Counted from the stretch's first letter, positions 45,188 to 54,521 are shown. The stretch is DNA of 57,611 nucleotides from Woeseiaceae bacterium (GCA_030066655.1 JASJBE010000018.1:1-57611), one strand, 5' to 3'. A program made the numbers and translations. The notes: generated by a model from the letters alone, not told the origin.

Positions 45188-46957
45188 TCAGGGTCCCCCG
45201 TCGGCTTTCTCAAGTTGGTGAATGATCAGGTGTGTACTGTTCCACCAGTGCATCGGATGGACGTAGAAATCATTGGCGCGAGGCCATCCGGTCCAGTGCG
45301 TCTCATTAAAAGACAGCACCTTCGCGGCCTGCACCAACGGGATGAATGGCGTCTCGGCGTCCAGTTCACGATAGGCCTCGGCGACAAGCCCGGGGATCTG
45401 TGGGTCGCCCAGGGACAGCTGCCCGATGCGATTTACGACGGCCGTGTATCGATCGGTCGCGTCGGTATCCCATCGCCCGGTGTTGTTGTAGCCGGGCGCG
45501 CGCTCACCAATTGGAGCCATGCTGTTGTTCGTGTAACGGACCATGGAAGCCCAGGGTTCGTTGACCGAGCCGCAGGATAACCAGCTGTAACTCATCTCGT
45601 AGTCACCGAGAGGAATTACCTCGCCCCAGAACACGCCGTCTTCGACCGGAACCGACCGGGCGTCGATACCGGCGCGCTGCAGCTGTTCGACGAGCAGGTC
45701 GACCGTGCCGGTCGTTTCTGCCGACGCCGTGTTTGCCAGTATGCGTGTGGTTAAAGGTACACCATCCTTCACGTAGGTCCCGTCGTCGCCCATCGAGTAT
45801 CCGTTGTCTTCAATGATCGCGTGTGCTGCCTCCAGATTCGCCCGGGTCGGCAGCTCATAGCCTGCGTCCACCACCGCGTCTATAAATGGTTGCATGGCAC
45901 CGTACTGCACGAACATGGTCTTCGACGGCACCGTCGAGCCCTCGTAGACGATATCGATGATCTGTTGCCTGTCGACGATATGGGCAATCGCCTTGCGCAT
46001 CGCCGGATTGTCCCAGGGCTCGACCGTCGCGTTGATTTCGAGCTGGCGAGGGCAGGGGTCGGTCCAGCTGTACGGGAAGCCGTCATGCCAGGAGACAACG
46101 TTGGGATTCCTTGCCTGAATGGCTTCAAAGATTCCAAGTGCGAGATGCTGGCCGGCATCGAGTTGATTGCTTCGAAGCAGCTGAGCCCGGTTCTCCTGGC
46201 CGCCTGTCTCGATCCACACCAGGCGTTTCGGCGCCGGTAGCTCAAGAAAGCCGGCCCTCGCACCCCACCAGTTGTCGTCGCGGTCCCAGATGGCGCGCTG
46301 CGACGTCGCCGAGCTGAATGTGTAAGGCCCCGTGCCGATTGGCGGAAAGAAGTCGAAACTTCCGACGGTCTGGCCGCGCCAGATGTGCTCGGGCATGACG
46401 AGGAATGAACTGAAGTTCAGGACGCCGAAGTTCTCAATATGAAAGCCGGGGTTCGGCTGCTTAAGCCGGAATTGAATGGTATGGCTGTCGATCTTCTCAA
46501 CGTCGTCGACCTGCGCCTTGAAGCGGATGGCCTCCCGGGCGCTGATCGCGTCAGAGTCCATCAGCATGCGGGCCGTGAACTCGACATCGTCGGCATCGAA
46601 GGCTTCACCATCCGACCATTCGACGCCCTGTCGCAGTACGAGGGTCCATACGTCATGCGACGCGTTACTCTCGATGCTGAGGCCCAGCCAGGGCTCAAGC
46701 TCGCCGTTGGCATAGTTCAGGACGAACAGGGGTTCCCACATGGCCTGGTGAGCACCATGCAGTCGTTTCACTCCTGGCGTCAGCCAGTTGAAGTTGCGTG
46801 GGTTCTTGATGCTGCGATCAAGGTCGAAGATGACCGTATCTTCGCGAGCGATGGGCGCGTCGCCGGACATAGGGTCACGGTAAGGAATGGCGATCAGCGC
46901 CAGCAGGACTGCGACGCCCAGGGCGCCGAGTACCAGCTGTTTGCCCCGCCGTCCCAT
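45188..46957 (-). CDS. Family 5 extracellular solute-binding protein
   Basis: A 589-residue binding protein with an N-terminal hydrophobic segment (residues 7-26) that may be an uncleaved anchor, since no clear signal-peptidase or lipobox site follows. The SBP_bac_5 domain begins VIFDLDRSIKNPRNFN and contains VWTLVLRQGVEWSDGEAFDA. Family members bind peptides, nickel, or oligosaccharides. It sits between the HisD-like gene and the permeases. Its large size (E. coli DppA is about 535) is within range. Confidence 0.88.
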   Translation of the reverse strand: MGRRGKQLVLGALGVAVLLALIAIPYRDPMSGDAPIAREDTVIFDLDRSIKNPRNFNWLTPGVKRLHGAHQAMWEPLFVLNYANGELEPWLGLSIESNASHDVWTLVLRQGVEWSDGEAFDADDVEFTARMLMDSDAISAREAIRFKAQVDDVEKIDSHTIQFRLKQPNPGFHIENFGVLNFSSFLVMPEHIWRGQTVGSFDFFPPIGTGPYTFSSATSQRAIWDRDDNWWGARAGFLELPAPKRLVWIETGGQENRAQLLRSNQLDAGQHLALGIFEAIQARNPNVVSWHDGFPYSWTDPCPRQLEINATVEPWDNPAMRKAIAHIVDRQQIIDIVYEGSTVPSKTMFVQYGAMQPFIDAVVDAGYELPTRANLEAAHAIIEDNGYSMGDDGTYVKDGVPLTTRILANTASAETTGTVDLLVEQLQRAGIDARSVPVEDGVFWGEVIPLGDYEMSYSWLSCGSVNEPWASMVRYTNNSMAPIGERAPGYNNTGRWDTDATDRYTAVVNRIGQLSLGDPQIPGLVAEAYRELDAETPFIPLVQAAKVLSFNETHWTGWPRANDFYVHPMHWWNSTHLIIHQLEKADGGP

Positions 46958-46995
46958 TCAGACCCTTCCTGGGGTGTCGTTTCGGTCGTCGGCCG

Positions 46996-48267
46996 TCATG
47001 AATACCGCTCGACACGAAGATCGGCCTGCGCCTTGTGACCTGCAAACCCTTCGATCGCACACAGGCGGGAACAGTATTCGCCGATGCCCCGTGTCGCCGA
47101 CGGGTCGACACGCTGATATGTGCAAGTCTTGATGAACTTGCCGACCCAAAGGCCACCCGTGTACCGCGCAGCGCGACCGGTTGGGAGTGTGTGATTAGTG
47201 CCGATGACCTTGTCGCCGTAAGCCACGTTGGTTTCCGGACCAAGGAACAGAGCGCCGAAGTTCCGCAGCCTGCTAAGGAAGAAGTCGGGGTCTTTCGTGA
47301 TGATCTCGACGTGTTCAAACGCAAGGTCGTCTGTTACACGAAGCATCTCTTCGTCATCTTCGCACAGAATAATCTGCCCATAGTCTTCCCAGGCTCTACC
47401 CGCGATGTCGGCGGTCTCCAGTGTCTCGAGCTGCCGCTCTATTTCGTCGGGCAGCGCGTCGGCAAGCGCCCTGGACGTTGTAACGAGCACCGACGGCGAG
47501 TTGAATCCGTGTTCGGCCTGGCCGAGCAGGTCGGTCGCAGCCATCTCAACATCGCAGCTTTCGTCTGCGACGACCACGGTCTCGGTCGGCCCGGCCAGCA
47601 GATCGATACCCACCCGGCCGAAGACTTGTCGCTTCGCTTCAGCGACATACTCGTTGCCGGGACCGACAATCATGTCGACCGGCGCAATCGTCTCCGTGCC
47701 GATCGCCATGGCAGCAATGGCCTGAACGCCGCCGAGACAATAGATTTCGTCGGCCCCACCCAGGTGCATGGCGGCCACGACCGCGGCGTTCGGTTTGCCT
47801 TCGAACGGTGGCGAACAGGCAATGACGCGAGAGACGCCGGCGACCTTTGCGGTAACGACCCCCATGTGTGCTGACGCGACCAAGGGATACTTGCCGCCCG
47901 GCACGTAGCAACCCACGGAGCTGACCGGAATGTTCTTATGCCCGAGAAAGACGCCGGGCAAAGTCTCGACCTCGATGTCTGCAAGCGCGTCTTTTTGTGC
48001 TTGCGCGAAGTTTCGAACCTGTTCCTGCGCGAATTTGATGTCTTCGATGACGGAATCGTCCAGCGACTTTACACAGGCCTCGATTTGGGCTTCCGTCAGC
48101 CGAAACGCGTCCGGCGCCCAACGGTCGAATTTCTCTGAGTACTCGAGCACTGCGCTGTCGCCTCGGGTCTCAACGGAATGCAGGATATCTTCTACAGCTC
48201 TGCGAACTCGTTGGCTGTCGTCGGACTTTTGCTGTCGGGATACACCCGACTTGAGCGTAATGGCCAT
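46996..48267 (-). CDS. Histidinol-dehydrogenase-like alcohol dehydrogenase
   Basis: A 423-residue HisD-family protein. Residues matching HisD zinc ligands are kept: Gln/His in LLGQAEHG, Asp in [15 protein letters not shown] and the C-terminal His in [12 protein letters not shown]; the catalytic Glu-His pair is in AFEHVEI. No other his gene is nearby, so it is not for histidine synthesis. HisD paralogues such as HpsN oxidise small diols to carboxylic acids with NAD, and the [16 protein letters not shown] pattern recalls that group. I chose ATG 48267 over 48288 because GGGGGA lies upstream. It leads the importer operon, so it probably oxidises the imported compound or its aglycone. Confidence 0.87.
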   Translation of the reverse strand: MAITLKSGVSRQQKSDDSQRVRRAVEDILHSVETRGDSAVLEYSEKFDRWAPDAFRLTEAQIEACVKSLDDSVIEDIKFAQEQVRNFAQAQKDALADIEVETLPGVFLGHKNIPVSSVGCYVPGGKYPLVASAHMGVVTAKVAGVSRVIACSPPFEGKPNAAVVAAMHLGGADEIYCLGGVQAIAAMAIGTETIAPVDMIVGPGNEYVAEAKRQVFGRVGIDLLAGPTETVVVADESCDVEMAATDLLGQAEHGFNSPSVLVTTSRALADALPDEIERQLETLETADIAGRAWEDYGQIILCEDDEEMLRVTDDLAFEHVEIITKDPDFFLSRLRNFGALFLGPETNVAYGDKVIGTNHTLPTGRAARYTGGLWVGKFIKTCTYQRVDPSATRGIGEYCSRLCAIEGFAGHKAQADLRVERYS

Positions 48268-48438
48268 GCGGTTGGATTCCCCCACCATGTCAGTGTCACT
48301 AAGGATCTGCGACGGTCGGCTGTGCGCCTGTTGTTCCCCGGATATTCACGAGTCGGGGCCGGTTGTGTTCCCGCCGCCGCAATTTGCCTCAGTATAGCCG
48401 TCGATGCGACGGAATGTACACTGGAAACATCACTTTTC

Positions 48439-48454
48439 TGAGGTAATTACCTCA
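48439..48454. promoter_or_regulatory. Perfect 16-bp palindrome TGAGGTAATTACCTCA
   Basis: TGAGGTAATTACCTCA is perfectly self-complementary. It lies 172 bases upstream of the HisD-like start and 224 bases upstream of the VOC start, between the divergent units of the mannoside cluster. It looks like a dimeric regulator operator. The regulator could be the LacI or an AraC protein in the cluster or one outside it; LacI sites usually have a central CG, which this lacks. Confidence 0.65.
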
Positions 48455-48549
48455 AAAATTGTAATTGCTTATCGATTTTTTCCCTATGGTCTTCCTCTGA
48501 AGAAGGTATATAACTAACTGAAAATAAGTCTTTTATTCGATTTGTCTAT

Positions 48550-48591
48550 GTCAATTGATTTAATAACATCAGGAACTATGATCAAATTGAC
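48550..48591. repeat. Interrupted inverted repeat
   Basis: GTCAATTGAT (48550-48559) and ATCAAATTGAC (48581-48591) are complementary apart from one extra base. It lies just upstream of and overlapping the -35 region of the VOC promoter, so it may be a second operator or an activator site. Confidence 0.4.
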
Positions 48592-48599
48592 TCAATAAG

Positions 48600-48629
48600 T
48601 TGACGGCTGAGATCATCAGAGTGTATTGT
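48600..48629 (+). promoter_or_regulatory. Sigma-70-type promoter for the VOC-TBDR unit
   Basis: A -35 element TTGACG (48600-48605) and a -10 element TATTGT (48624-48629) are separated by 18 bases. Transcription would start near 48636, giving a leader of about 42 bases before the VOC ATG. Confidence 0.5.
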
Positions 48630-48677
48630 CTGTCGAACAACGCCAAAAGGGATAAAGGGGGCGCTGGCGCGTTAACA

Positions 48678-49052
48678 ATGATCAGCGGTTTGGATCACGT
48701 GAACATCGAGACGCTCGATCTCGAATCCAGTGTGCAGTTCTACACGCGGGTTCTGGGGCTTGAAGATGGGTGGCGTCCGTCATTCGATGTGCCCGGCGCA
48801 TGGCTGTACGTCGGTGATCAACCCATCGTTCATCTTGTGGTCAGGGATTCCATCAACGACGGTCCGACAGGCGCGATTCACCACGTCGCGCTCAAGGCGT
48901 CAGATCTCGAGGCAACACTACAGCGCCTCGCGGACGCCGGCGTTGACTACAAGAAGACCGTCGTACCCGACCTCTCGGTGACGCAACTCTTCGTCACAGA
49001 CCCGAATGGCGTGATGCTGGAACTGAATTTCTACGCTGACACCGTGGAGTAA
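48678..49052 (+). CDS. VOC (glyoxalase-fold) family protein
   Basis: A 124-residue vicinal-oxygen-chelate protein. Metal-ligand positions are His in LDHVNIE, His in AIHHVALKA and Glu in VMLELNFYAD. The fold is used by lyases, epimerases, isomerases and dioxygenases. I prefer ATG 48678, which fits the family start; a longer reading from 48600 covers the promoter. It leads the TBDR gene by 61 bases, so they are probably one transcript. Its reaction is unknown. Confidence 0.82.
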   Translation: MISGLDHVNIETLDLESSVQFYTRVLGLEDGWRPSFDVPGAWLYVGDQPIVHLVVRDSINDGPTGAIHHVALKASDLEATLQRLADAGVDYKKTVVPDLSVTQLFVTDPNGVMLELNFYADTVE

Positions 49053-49113
49053 CGACAAACACAACATTTCGAACATTGTCATCTGAATACCCGAAATGGG
49101 GGGGTTAAAAGCA

Positions 49114-51687
49114 ATGAAGTACAAACAGAAACTCGCTGCAGTACTGGCAGGCCTGGTGCCTGCGATGGCGCTGCTGCTAAGTGGTCCTGCAGGCGCTCAA
49201 GGTGCCGACGATGAGGAAGAACCACGTAACGTGCTCGAGGAAGTCATCGTTACCGGTACGACGCGGCAGGGTGTGAGGGTTCTCGAGTCATCTGTCGCCA
49301 TTACGGCAATCAACGAAGAAGCCCTGGACCGTGACGTACCGTTCGGCCTCGTCGATACGCTGAAGGCGGTGCCGGGGCTGTTCGTGCAAGAATCTGGTGG
49401 ACAAACCTCCAACAGCATCGGTGTTCGTGGCCTGCCGTCAACGGCTCAGCTCGCGTTCATCAGCGTTCAGGAGGACGGTCTGCCTGTCAACTATGAGCGC
49501 TACACGGTCGACGCCGTACAGCGTTACAGCATCGGTATAGAACGTGTCGAGGCAACCCGCGGCGGTACGTCCGGCGTACTGGCGCCCAACGGCGCTGGCG
49601 CCATCGTCAATTACATCTACAAGAAGGGTGGTGACGACCACGAGGGAACCCTGAAGCTGTCGTTGTCAGATTTCGGTAACACGCGCACTGACTTCTTCTA
49701 CGGCGGTCCGCTGTCGGACGAATGGAAAGTCGCTCTCAGTGGTTACTACATGTACGGTGATACGCCGCGCGAGAATGACTTCAACGGTGAGCGCGGTGGC
49801 GAGTTTCGCATCAACCTGACCCGTGAACTGTCGAACGGTGAACTGAACATCACCTACAAGAAGGTCGACGAGAGCAACTCATTCATCCTCCCGCTTCCGG
49901 TAGCCAGGGACCCCGACTCGGGGACGCTGTCCGAGATTCCCGGCTTCGACCTCAATCACGGCAACGTAACGGGCTTTGACAACTCCCGGACTCGCATCCT
50001 GTTTGCGAGTGGCGAGGTGTTGGAGCAGAACACGGTCGATGGCGCGGATGCCGAGGCTGACGTAGTAACCATCGGACTCGAGTGGGATTTCGAGAACGAC
50101 TGGTTCCTGCGCCACCAGAGCCGCGTCAGCGATCTCGATCGTCTGTTCAACGCGCACTTCACTGGTTCTGCGGGTGGCATCAGTATTCTCCCCGCAGAGT
50201 TATACCTGACTGATGATTCGATCAATTTTGTCGGCGCGGGCTACGGCACCGTCGGCGACTTCTACGCGGCGAATCCGGGTACGGACCGGTGCTTCCAGTA
50301 CGTTACGTCGAAAGAACTGCTGTGCGCCGGCGACCCTGCACTCGATAGCCTGAACGGCAACGGTCTTGCCCAGATCCTGAACTCGTTGCGTGAGCCCATT
50401 TCGCGACGCCAGTTCATCAGCGATACGCGCCTGACCTGGGAAACGGACAATAACAGCCTGTCATTCGGCGCCATGCTGATCGATCTCGATCACAACCGCG
50501 CCCTGGCCTCCAGCCTGTTCATGAGCGAAGTGACCTCGGATAATCCGCAGGTGCTGGACATCGTCGCCTACGACCCGGTGAGCGATAGTGTCCAGGCATT
50601 CTTGAGCGACGGCGGTGTTGTGAAGCACGGTCAGTGGCGTGGCGATGATGATGTTCAGGTCAAGTCGCTGTCCCTGTATGTCAACGACGAATACCAGGTC
50701 AACGACGATCTGCGTCTCGATTTCGGCCTGCGTTGGGAGGATATCGAGTACCAGGCTGTTTCTCTGAATGGTCTCGGCGACCGGGTAATCGTGGCCGGCG
50801 CCTTCGATTCTGATGGCAACGATGTCGACAACATCACGGCAAACAACTACGCCAATCGACTGAAGGGCAATGGCGGCACGTCACGTCGCACGGTCGAGTA
50901 CGATGAAATCTCATGGACGATCGGTTTTAACTACCTGCTGACGGATACCCTGGCACTGTACGGTCGCTACGCTGAGGGCTACCAGACGCCCAGGGCGGAC
51001 CGACTCGGCGACATCGTTCTGAACACGCCGCCGCCGCAGGGCCAGGTCGATGCACCGCTGCAGGAAGTGGAGTTGGCTGAGCTGGGTATTCGTTACTCCG
51101 GCGATACGATCGCTGCGTCTGTAACGCTGTACAACACGCAATTCCCGAGCCTCCTGACCGGCGGCTTCGGGTTTGACTCTGGCGGAACGCAGGTGCTGAA
51201 CCAGGCAGAGCTTGATGTCACCGGCGCTGAGTTCGACCTGACCTGGACGCCGACTGACTGGGCAACGCTGCAACTGGCGGGTGTTATCCAGAGCGGTGAG
51301 CTCGATAGCTTCAACACGCCGGCCGGTGCTGCCTTCAACGGCAACCAGGTGGCGAGGACGCCTGACGAGCAATTCCGTCTGAACGCGAGCTTCTTCCCGA
51401 CTGACCAGATTACGGTTTTCGCCGATTATCACTGGTTGGGCGATCGCTTCGGCGCAAACGACAATGTCGTGAAGTTCGATTCCTGCGGCAATCTGGGTCT
51501 CGGAGCATCGTACGCGGCCACGGATAACCTGACGTTCCAGATCAAGGGAAAGAACATCACCAACGAGATCTGCTATACGGAAGGCAATCCACGCGCAACG
51601 GTAGCGCAAAACCTGTTGCAGCTCGGTTACGCGCGACCGATCGTAGGTGCGACCTACATCGTCTCTGCGCAGTTCGACTTCTTCTGA
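49114..51687 (+). CDS. TonB-dependent outer-membrane receptor of the mannoside cluster
   Basis: An 857-residue TBDR with a signal peptide (residues 1-29, ending GAQG region), TonB box EEVIVTGTT, plug (SIGVRGLPSTAQLAFISVQ, ERVEATRGGTSGVLAPNGAG) and a barrel ending SAQFDFF. I chose ATG 49114, preceded by a run of Gs. The next gene is an HpcH/HpaI aldolase and a divergent unit encodes an ABC importer, so the receptor is probably the outer-membrane entry for the same substrate. Confidence 0.92.
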   Translation: MKYKQKLAAVLAGLVPAMALLLSGPAGAQGADDEEEPRNVLEEVIVTGTTRQGVRVLESSVAITAINEEALDRDVPFGLVDTLKAVPGLFVQESGGQTSNSIGVRGLPSTAQLAFISVQEDGLPVNYERYTVDAVQRYSIGIERVEATRGGTSGVLAPNGAGAIVNYIYKKGGDDHEGTLKLSLSDFGNTRTDFFYGGPLSDEWKVALSGYYMYGDTPRENDFNGERGGEFRINLTRELSNGELNITYKKVDESNSFILPLPVARDPDSGTLSEIPGFDLNHGNVTGFDNSRTRILFASGEVLEQNTVDGADAEADVVTIGLEWDFENDWFLRHQSRVSDLDRLFNAHFTGSAGGISILPAELYLTDDSINFVGAGYGTVGDFYAANPGTDRCFQYVTSKELLCAGDPALDSLNGNGLAQILNSLREPISRRQFISDTRLTWETDNNSLSFGAMLIDLDHNRALASSLFMSEVTSDNPQVLDIVAYDPVSDSVQAFLSDGGVVKHGQWRGDDDVQVKSLSLYVNDEYQVNDDLRLDFGLRWEDIEYQAVSLNGLGDRVIVAGAFDSDGNDVDNITANNYANRLKGNGGTSRRTVEYDEISWTIGFNYLLTDTLALYGRYAEGYQTPRADRLGDIVLNTPPPQGQVDAPLQEVELAELGIRYSGDTIAASVTLYNTQFPSLLTGGFGFDSGGTQVLNQAELDVTGAEFDLTWTPTDWATLQLAGVIQSGELDSFNTPAGAAFNGNQVARTPDEQFRLNASFFPTDQITVFADYHWLGDRFGANDNVVKFDSCGNLGLGASYAATDNLTFQIKGKNITNEICYTEGNPRATVAQNLLQLGYARPIVGATYIVSAQFDFF

Positions 51688-51723
51688 TTGTCCCCCTGAC
51701 GTAAGCGGAAGCGACGTCACTTT

Positions 51724-51760
51724 GCTGTCCCGACCGACCAGGTCGGTCGGGACAGCGTTT
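51724..51760 (+). terminator. Long perfect hairpin after TBDR
   Basis: GCTGTCCCGACCGACC and its exact complement form a 16-bp stem with a very short loop, followed by GTTTTC. It lies 37 bases past the receptor stop. The T-tract is short, so it may only partly terminate and thereby lower expression of the aldolase downstream. Confidence 0.75.
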
Positions 51761-51849
51761 TCAGACGCACGCTCCCGCAGCGACAGTTCACAGTGCAGAG
51801 AGAAACACGGCACTACGGCCGCAAAACAGAATAAGAACGGGATCCGAAG

Positions 51850-52620
51850 ATCAACGCGACAAAGCAAAAGCTGATGAGCGGCGAAGCAACCTGTGGCGCT
51901 TTCCTGCAGATCAACAGTCACATCTCGGCAGAGATCCTATCTCAGGCTGGTTTCGACTGGTTGATTGTCGACATGGAGCACGCGCCTGTCGATCTGGATT
52001 CGCTGTTGCATCAACTTCAGGCGATGGGTAATTCGGGGAACTGTGTGCCATTTGTCCGCTCGCCCTGGAACGATGCTGTTGCCATCAAACGCATCCTTGA
52101 TGCGGGGGCGCTTGGCATCGTTATCCCTTACGTCAATACCAAAGCTCAGGCCGAAGCGGCTGTCTCGGCGTGCAAGTTTCCCCCGGATGGTACGCGCGGC
52201 GCCGCGATGAGTCCGCGCGCCGCTCGCTATGGTTCAATGAGCTCCGAGTATTTCGCGAAAGCCAATGAGGAGACCGTCGTCATCGTGAGCGTCGAGACCA
52301 AGGACGCGATCCAAAACCTCGATGAGATACTCTCTGTTCCTGGGATTGACGGGATTTTTATCGGTCCAATGGACCTTGCGGTCAGCCTCGGGCACAACGA
52401 CGTTCAGTGCGAACCGGTCCGTGCGGCAATCGCAGAAATCGAAAACAAAGTGCTTAAGTCGGACAAGTTCCTGGGGACAATCGCTACCGACTGGAACAAG
52501 GCGAAAGCCTGCTACGAGCGCGGATACCAGTGGTTAATTCTGATGCAGGACGGGCTGGCGCTCGCATCGATGGCGGATACGGTTGTGCGGCGCTTTCGCG
52601 GCGAGGTCCCGGGCAACTAG
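51850..52620 (+). CDS. HpcH/HpaI family aldolase with a probable ATC start
   Basis: A pyruvate-type aldolase of about 256 residues, or 248 if read from the first ATG at 51874. The family pattern is clear: VDMEHAP (active His), VRSPWND (Arg), VSVETKDA (Glu ligand) and GPMDLA (Asp ligand). Homology with HpaI extends eight codons upstream of that ATG (INATKQKL), and an in-frame stop lies at 51832-51834. The only start that restores the family N-terminus is ATC at 51850, with GGGA seven bases upstream. Members cleave 2-keto-3-deoxy-type acids to pyruvate and an aldehyde. It likely performs the final cleavage in the cluster. Confidence 0.87.
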   Translation: MNATKQKLMSGEATCGAFLQINSHISAEILSQAGFDWLIVDMEHAPVDLDSLLHQLQAMGNSGNCVPFVRSPWNDAVAIKRILDAGALGIVIPYVNTKAQAEAAVSACKFPPDGTRGAAMSPRAARYGSMSSEYFAKANEETVVIVSVETKDAIQNLDEILSVPGIDGIFIGPMDLAVSLGHNDVQCEPVRAAIAEIENKVLKSDKFLGTIATDWNKAKACYERGYQWLILMQDGLALASMADTVVRRFRGEVPGN

Positions 52621-52638
52621 CCTGACGTCCACCGACCG

Positions 52639-53661
52639 TCAGTAAACATTCTCCGACAGGTAAATCTCGACCCGAGGTTGTCGAACGCTCAATTCGACGC
52701 TCTCCCGCTTCTTGTGCCTGACCAACAGCTCGATCGCACTGAAGACTTCGTGTCGTATGTCCTGGTTGATGATGACATCTATTGTGTTGTTAATGAGGTA
52801 GCGGCGCGTCAGCTCGCTAAGCTCATGCGCGATGAACACAACGTCACCATCCTTGCCTCTCTCGATTAACGCTTTCGCAATACCGTCTGTTGCGCCAGCC
52901 GTGTTGTAGATGCTGACCAGATCGGTCTTTGTATCGAGCATTCGGCACGCTTCCTCGAATGAGACGTCGTTATCGAAATGCGGACTCAGCGCATCGATGA
53001 CTTTAAAGCGAGGAAATCGCTCCCGAATCATGCTCTTGAAACCTGCTTCCCGCTCCTCGTGACCGCGATAGCTGGGCCTGCCGGGAAACAACGCAATGGA
53101 ACCGGCTTCCTTATCGCTCAGAAACCGGCCCATCAGAAGCGCAGCCGTCCTGCCGGCAGCCCGGTTGTCGAGGCCGACATACGCGAGTCGACTGGAACGA
53201 GAAAGATCCGACACCAGGCTGACTAAACCGACACCTTCTTTCGATAGCGTGTCTACGGCTTCACGGACAATTGGATGGTCCAGCGCTACGAAGGCAATTC
53301 CATCCGTGTCGGTGCCAACTTCGATGAGTTTCTCCGCGAGAATTTCAGGCTCGAGTCCATCAACCATGTGCGACTGAACGCGGGAGTTGAGTCGTGAAAA
53401 TGCCAGTTGAGACTTCTCAATTTCTTTCGTGAAGCTGTCGAAATAGCCGGTCTTTAGAATCGGAAAGACAAAATCAAACTTGTAGATGATGTTGCCGTCA
53501 CGCTCGGCGAGGGGGCCAATGAAATAGTTGGTGTTGAACACCGCGCGGTAGACGCGCTCGGCGGTGCTTTGCTTGACGTTGCCGCGTTCATTGAGAACGC
53601 GGTCAACCGTCGCTCGGCTGACCCCCGCTTTCTGCGCTACATCATCAAGGGTGACTTTCAT
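52639..53661 (-). CDS. LacI-family transcriptional regulator
   Basis: A 340-residue regulator. The N-terminal HTH is VTLDDVAQKAGVSRATVDRV, followed by a hinge helix and a periplasmic-binding-protein-like effector domain (DGIAFVALDHPIVREAV, LAYVGLDNRAAGRTAALLMG). It converges on the aldolase gene 19 bases away and probably controls the cluster. The effector is likely a sugar or a sugar-acid product of the pathway; the sequence does not say which. Confidence 0.92.
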   Translation of the reverse strand: MKVTLDDVAQKAGVSRATVDRVLNERGNVKQSTAERVYRAVFNTNYFIGPLAERDGNIIYKFDFVFPILKTGYFDSFTKEIEKSQLAFSRLNSRVQSHMVDGLEPEILAEKLIEVGTDTDGIAFVALDHPIVREAVDTLSKEGVGLVSLVSDLSRSSRLAYVGLDNRAAGRTAALLMGRFLSDKEAGSIALFPGRPSYRGHEEREAGFKSMIRERFPRFKVIDALSPHFDNDVSFEEACRMLDTKTDLVSIYNTAGATDGIAKALIERGKDGDVVFIAHELSELTRRYLINNTIDVIINQDIRHEVFSAIELLVRHKKRESVELSVRQPRVEIYLSENVY

Positions 53662-53897
53662 CTTGTTCGTTTATGTAACCGTATGATAAACCGCGATTTT
53701 ATCACAATAGAGCGCTCATTGAGTGCTGCAGAAGTACCGCATATTCCCACTCCGACAGTATGGTATCTGCCTGTTCCAACTGACGCAGATATGGAGGCTC
53801 GCGACTGCACAAGCGGCGCAGGGTCCCTGAGAGCCTGCACTCAATGCGCACGGATAACCCGATATTACGGATTCGTGCAAAAGACGATCGTGATCGG

Positions 53898-54521
53898 TCA
53901 GTTGGTGTACAGAGTAAGGAACTGCTGAACGGCTTTTCCGACCTGTGATTTGCGCTCGGATGGTGTTACCCCTTCCGCCAGTCCAAGCATGATTTTCATC
54001 TGATGCTGACTCATAACGAGCGCGATAAAGGTATTGGCCGCTGCGTCGTAGTCGTCGGTTGAGATCTTATCGGCGTTCACGCGCAGAAATCGGGCGAGCG
54101 ATGCCCTTGTTGCACCGGGTCCCGTTTCGTAGAACGCATTGGCCATGTACCGGTGAGTCATTGCACCGCCGATCAGCAAGCGCCACATGCAAATCGCGCG
54201 CTCATCGCTGATCAACTCCAGGTAGCCGTTCCCCAGCCGCGCCAGTCCTTCCTCAAAGCCGAGCGACTCGGCGTTGTCGAGCAACAGCTGGTACTCCTCA
54301 ACCTTCCCGAAAATTACGTATCGAAACAGCTCGTCCTTATTGGAAAAGTGGGAGTAAACGGTTTGCTTGGAGACGCCTGCGTGCGCCGCGATGGCGTCCA
54401 TCGACGTTCGTTCGAATCCCTCTGTCATGAACAGATGCGCGGCAGCCATTTTGATCTGCTGTCGCTTTTCCTCGCTTTTCGGCCGGCCACGGCGCGTTGT
54501 TACATCTTGATCTAAATTCAT
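53898..54521 (-). CDS. TetR-family repressor
   Basis: A 207-residue repressor. The HTH is in FERTSMDAIAAHAGVSKQTV with the following YSHFSNKDELF, and a helical C-terminal ligand domain makes up the rest. It is divergent from an RND efflux operon, as AcrR-type regulators are. Two copies of a 19-bp operator cover its promoter and the space before the efflux genes, so it probably represses both directions. The inducer is unknown. Confidence 0.93.
   Translation of the reverse strand: MNLDQDVTTRRGRPKSEEKRQQIKMAAAHLFMTEGFERTSMDAIAAHAGVSKQTVYSHFSNKDELFRYVIFGKVEEYQLLLDNAESLGFEEGLARLGNGYLELISDERAICMWRLLIGGAMTHRYMANAFYETGPGATRASLARFLRVNADKISTDDYDAAANTFIALVMSQHQMKIMLGLAEGVTPSERKSQVGKAVQQFLTLYTN

Larger units (their letters stand above)
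48268..48677. other. Divergent control region between HisD-like and VOC units
   Basis: A 410-base AT-rich region with no gene. It contains a perfect 16-bp palindrome (48439-48454), an interrupted inverted repeat (48550-48591) and a likely sigma-70 promoter for the VOC-TBDR unit (48600-48629). The AT-rich character contrasts with the GC-rich coding DNA around it. Confidence 0.7.

Noticed and set aside
46996-48267. Reading the HisD-like gene as histidine biosynthesis hisD
   Set aside because: No other his genes nearby; context is a catabolic importer operon.
50911-51921. 336-codon antisense open frame over the fourth receptor and the following gap
   Set aside because: It is antisense to the receptor and crosses its terminator; no homology seen.
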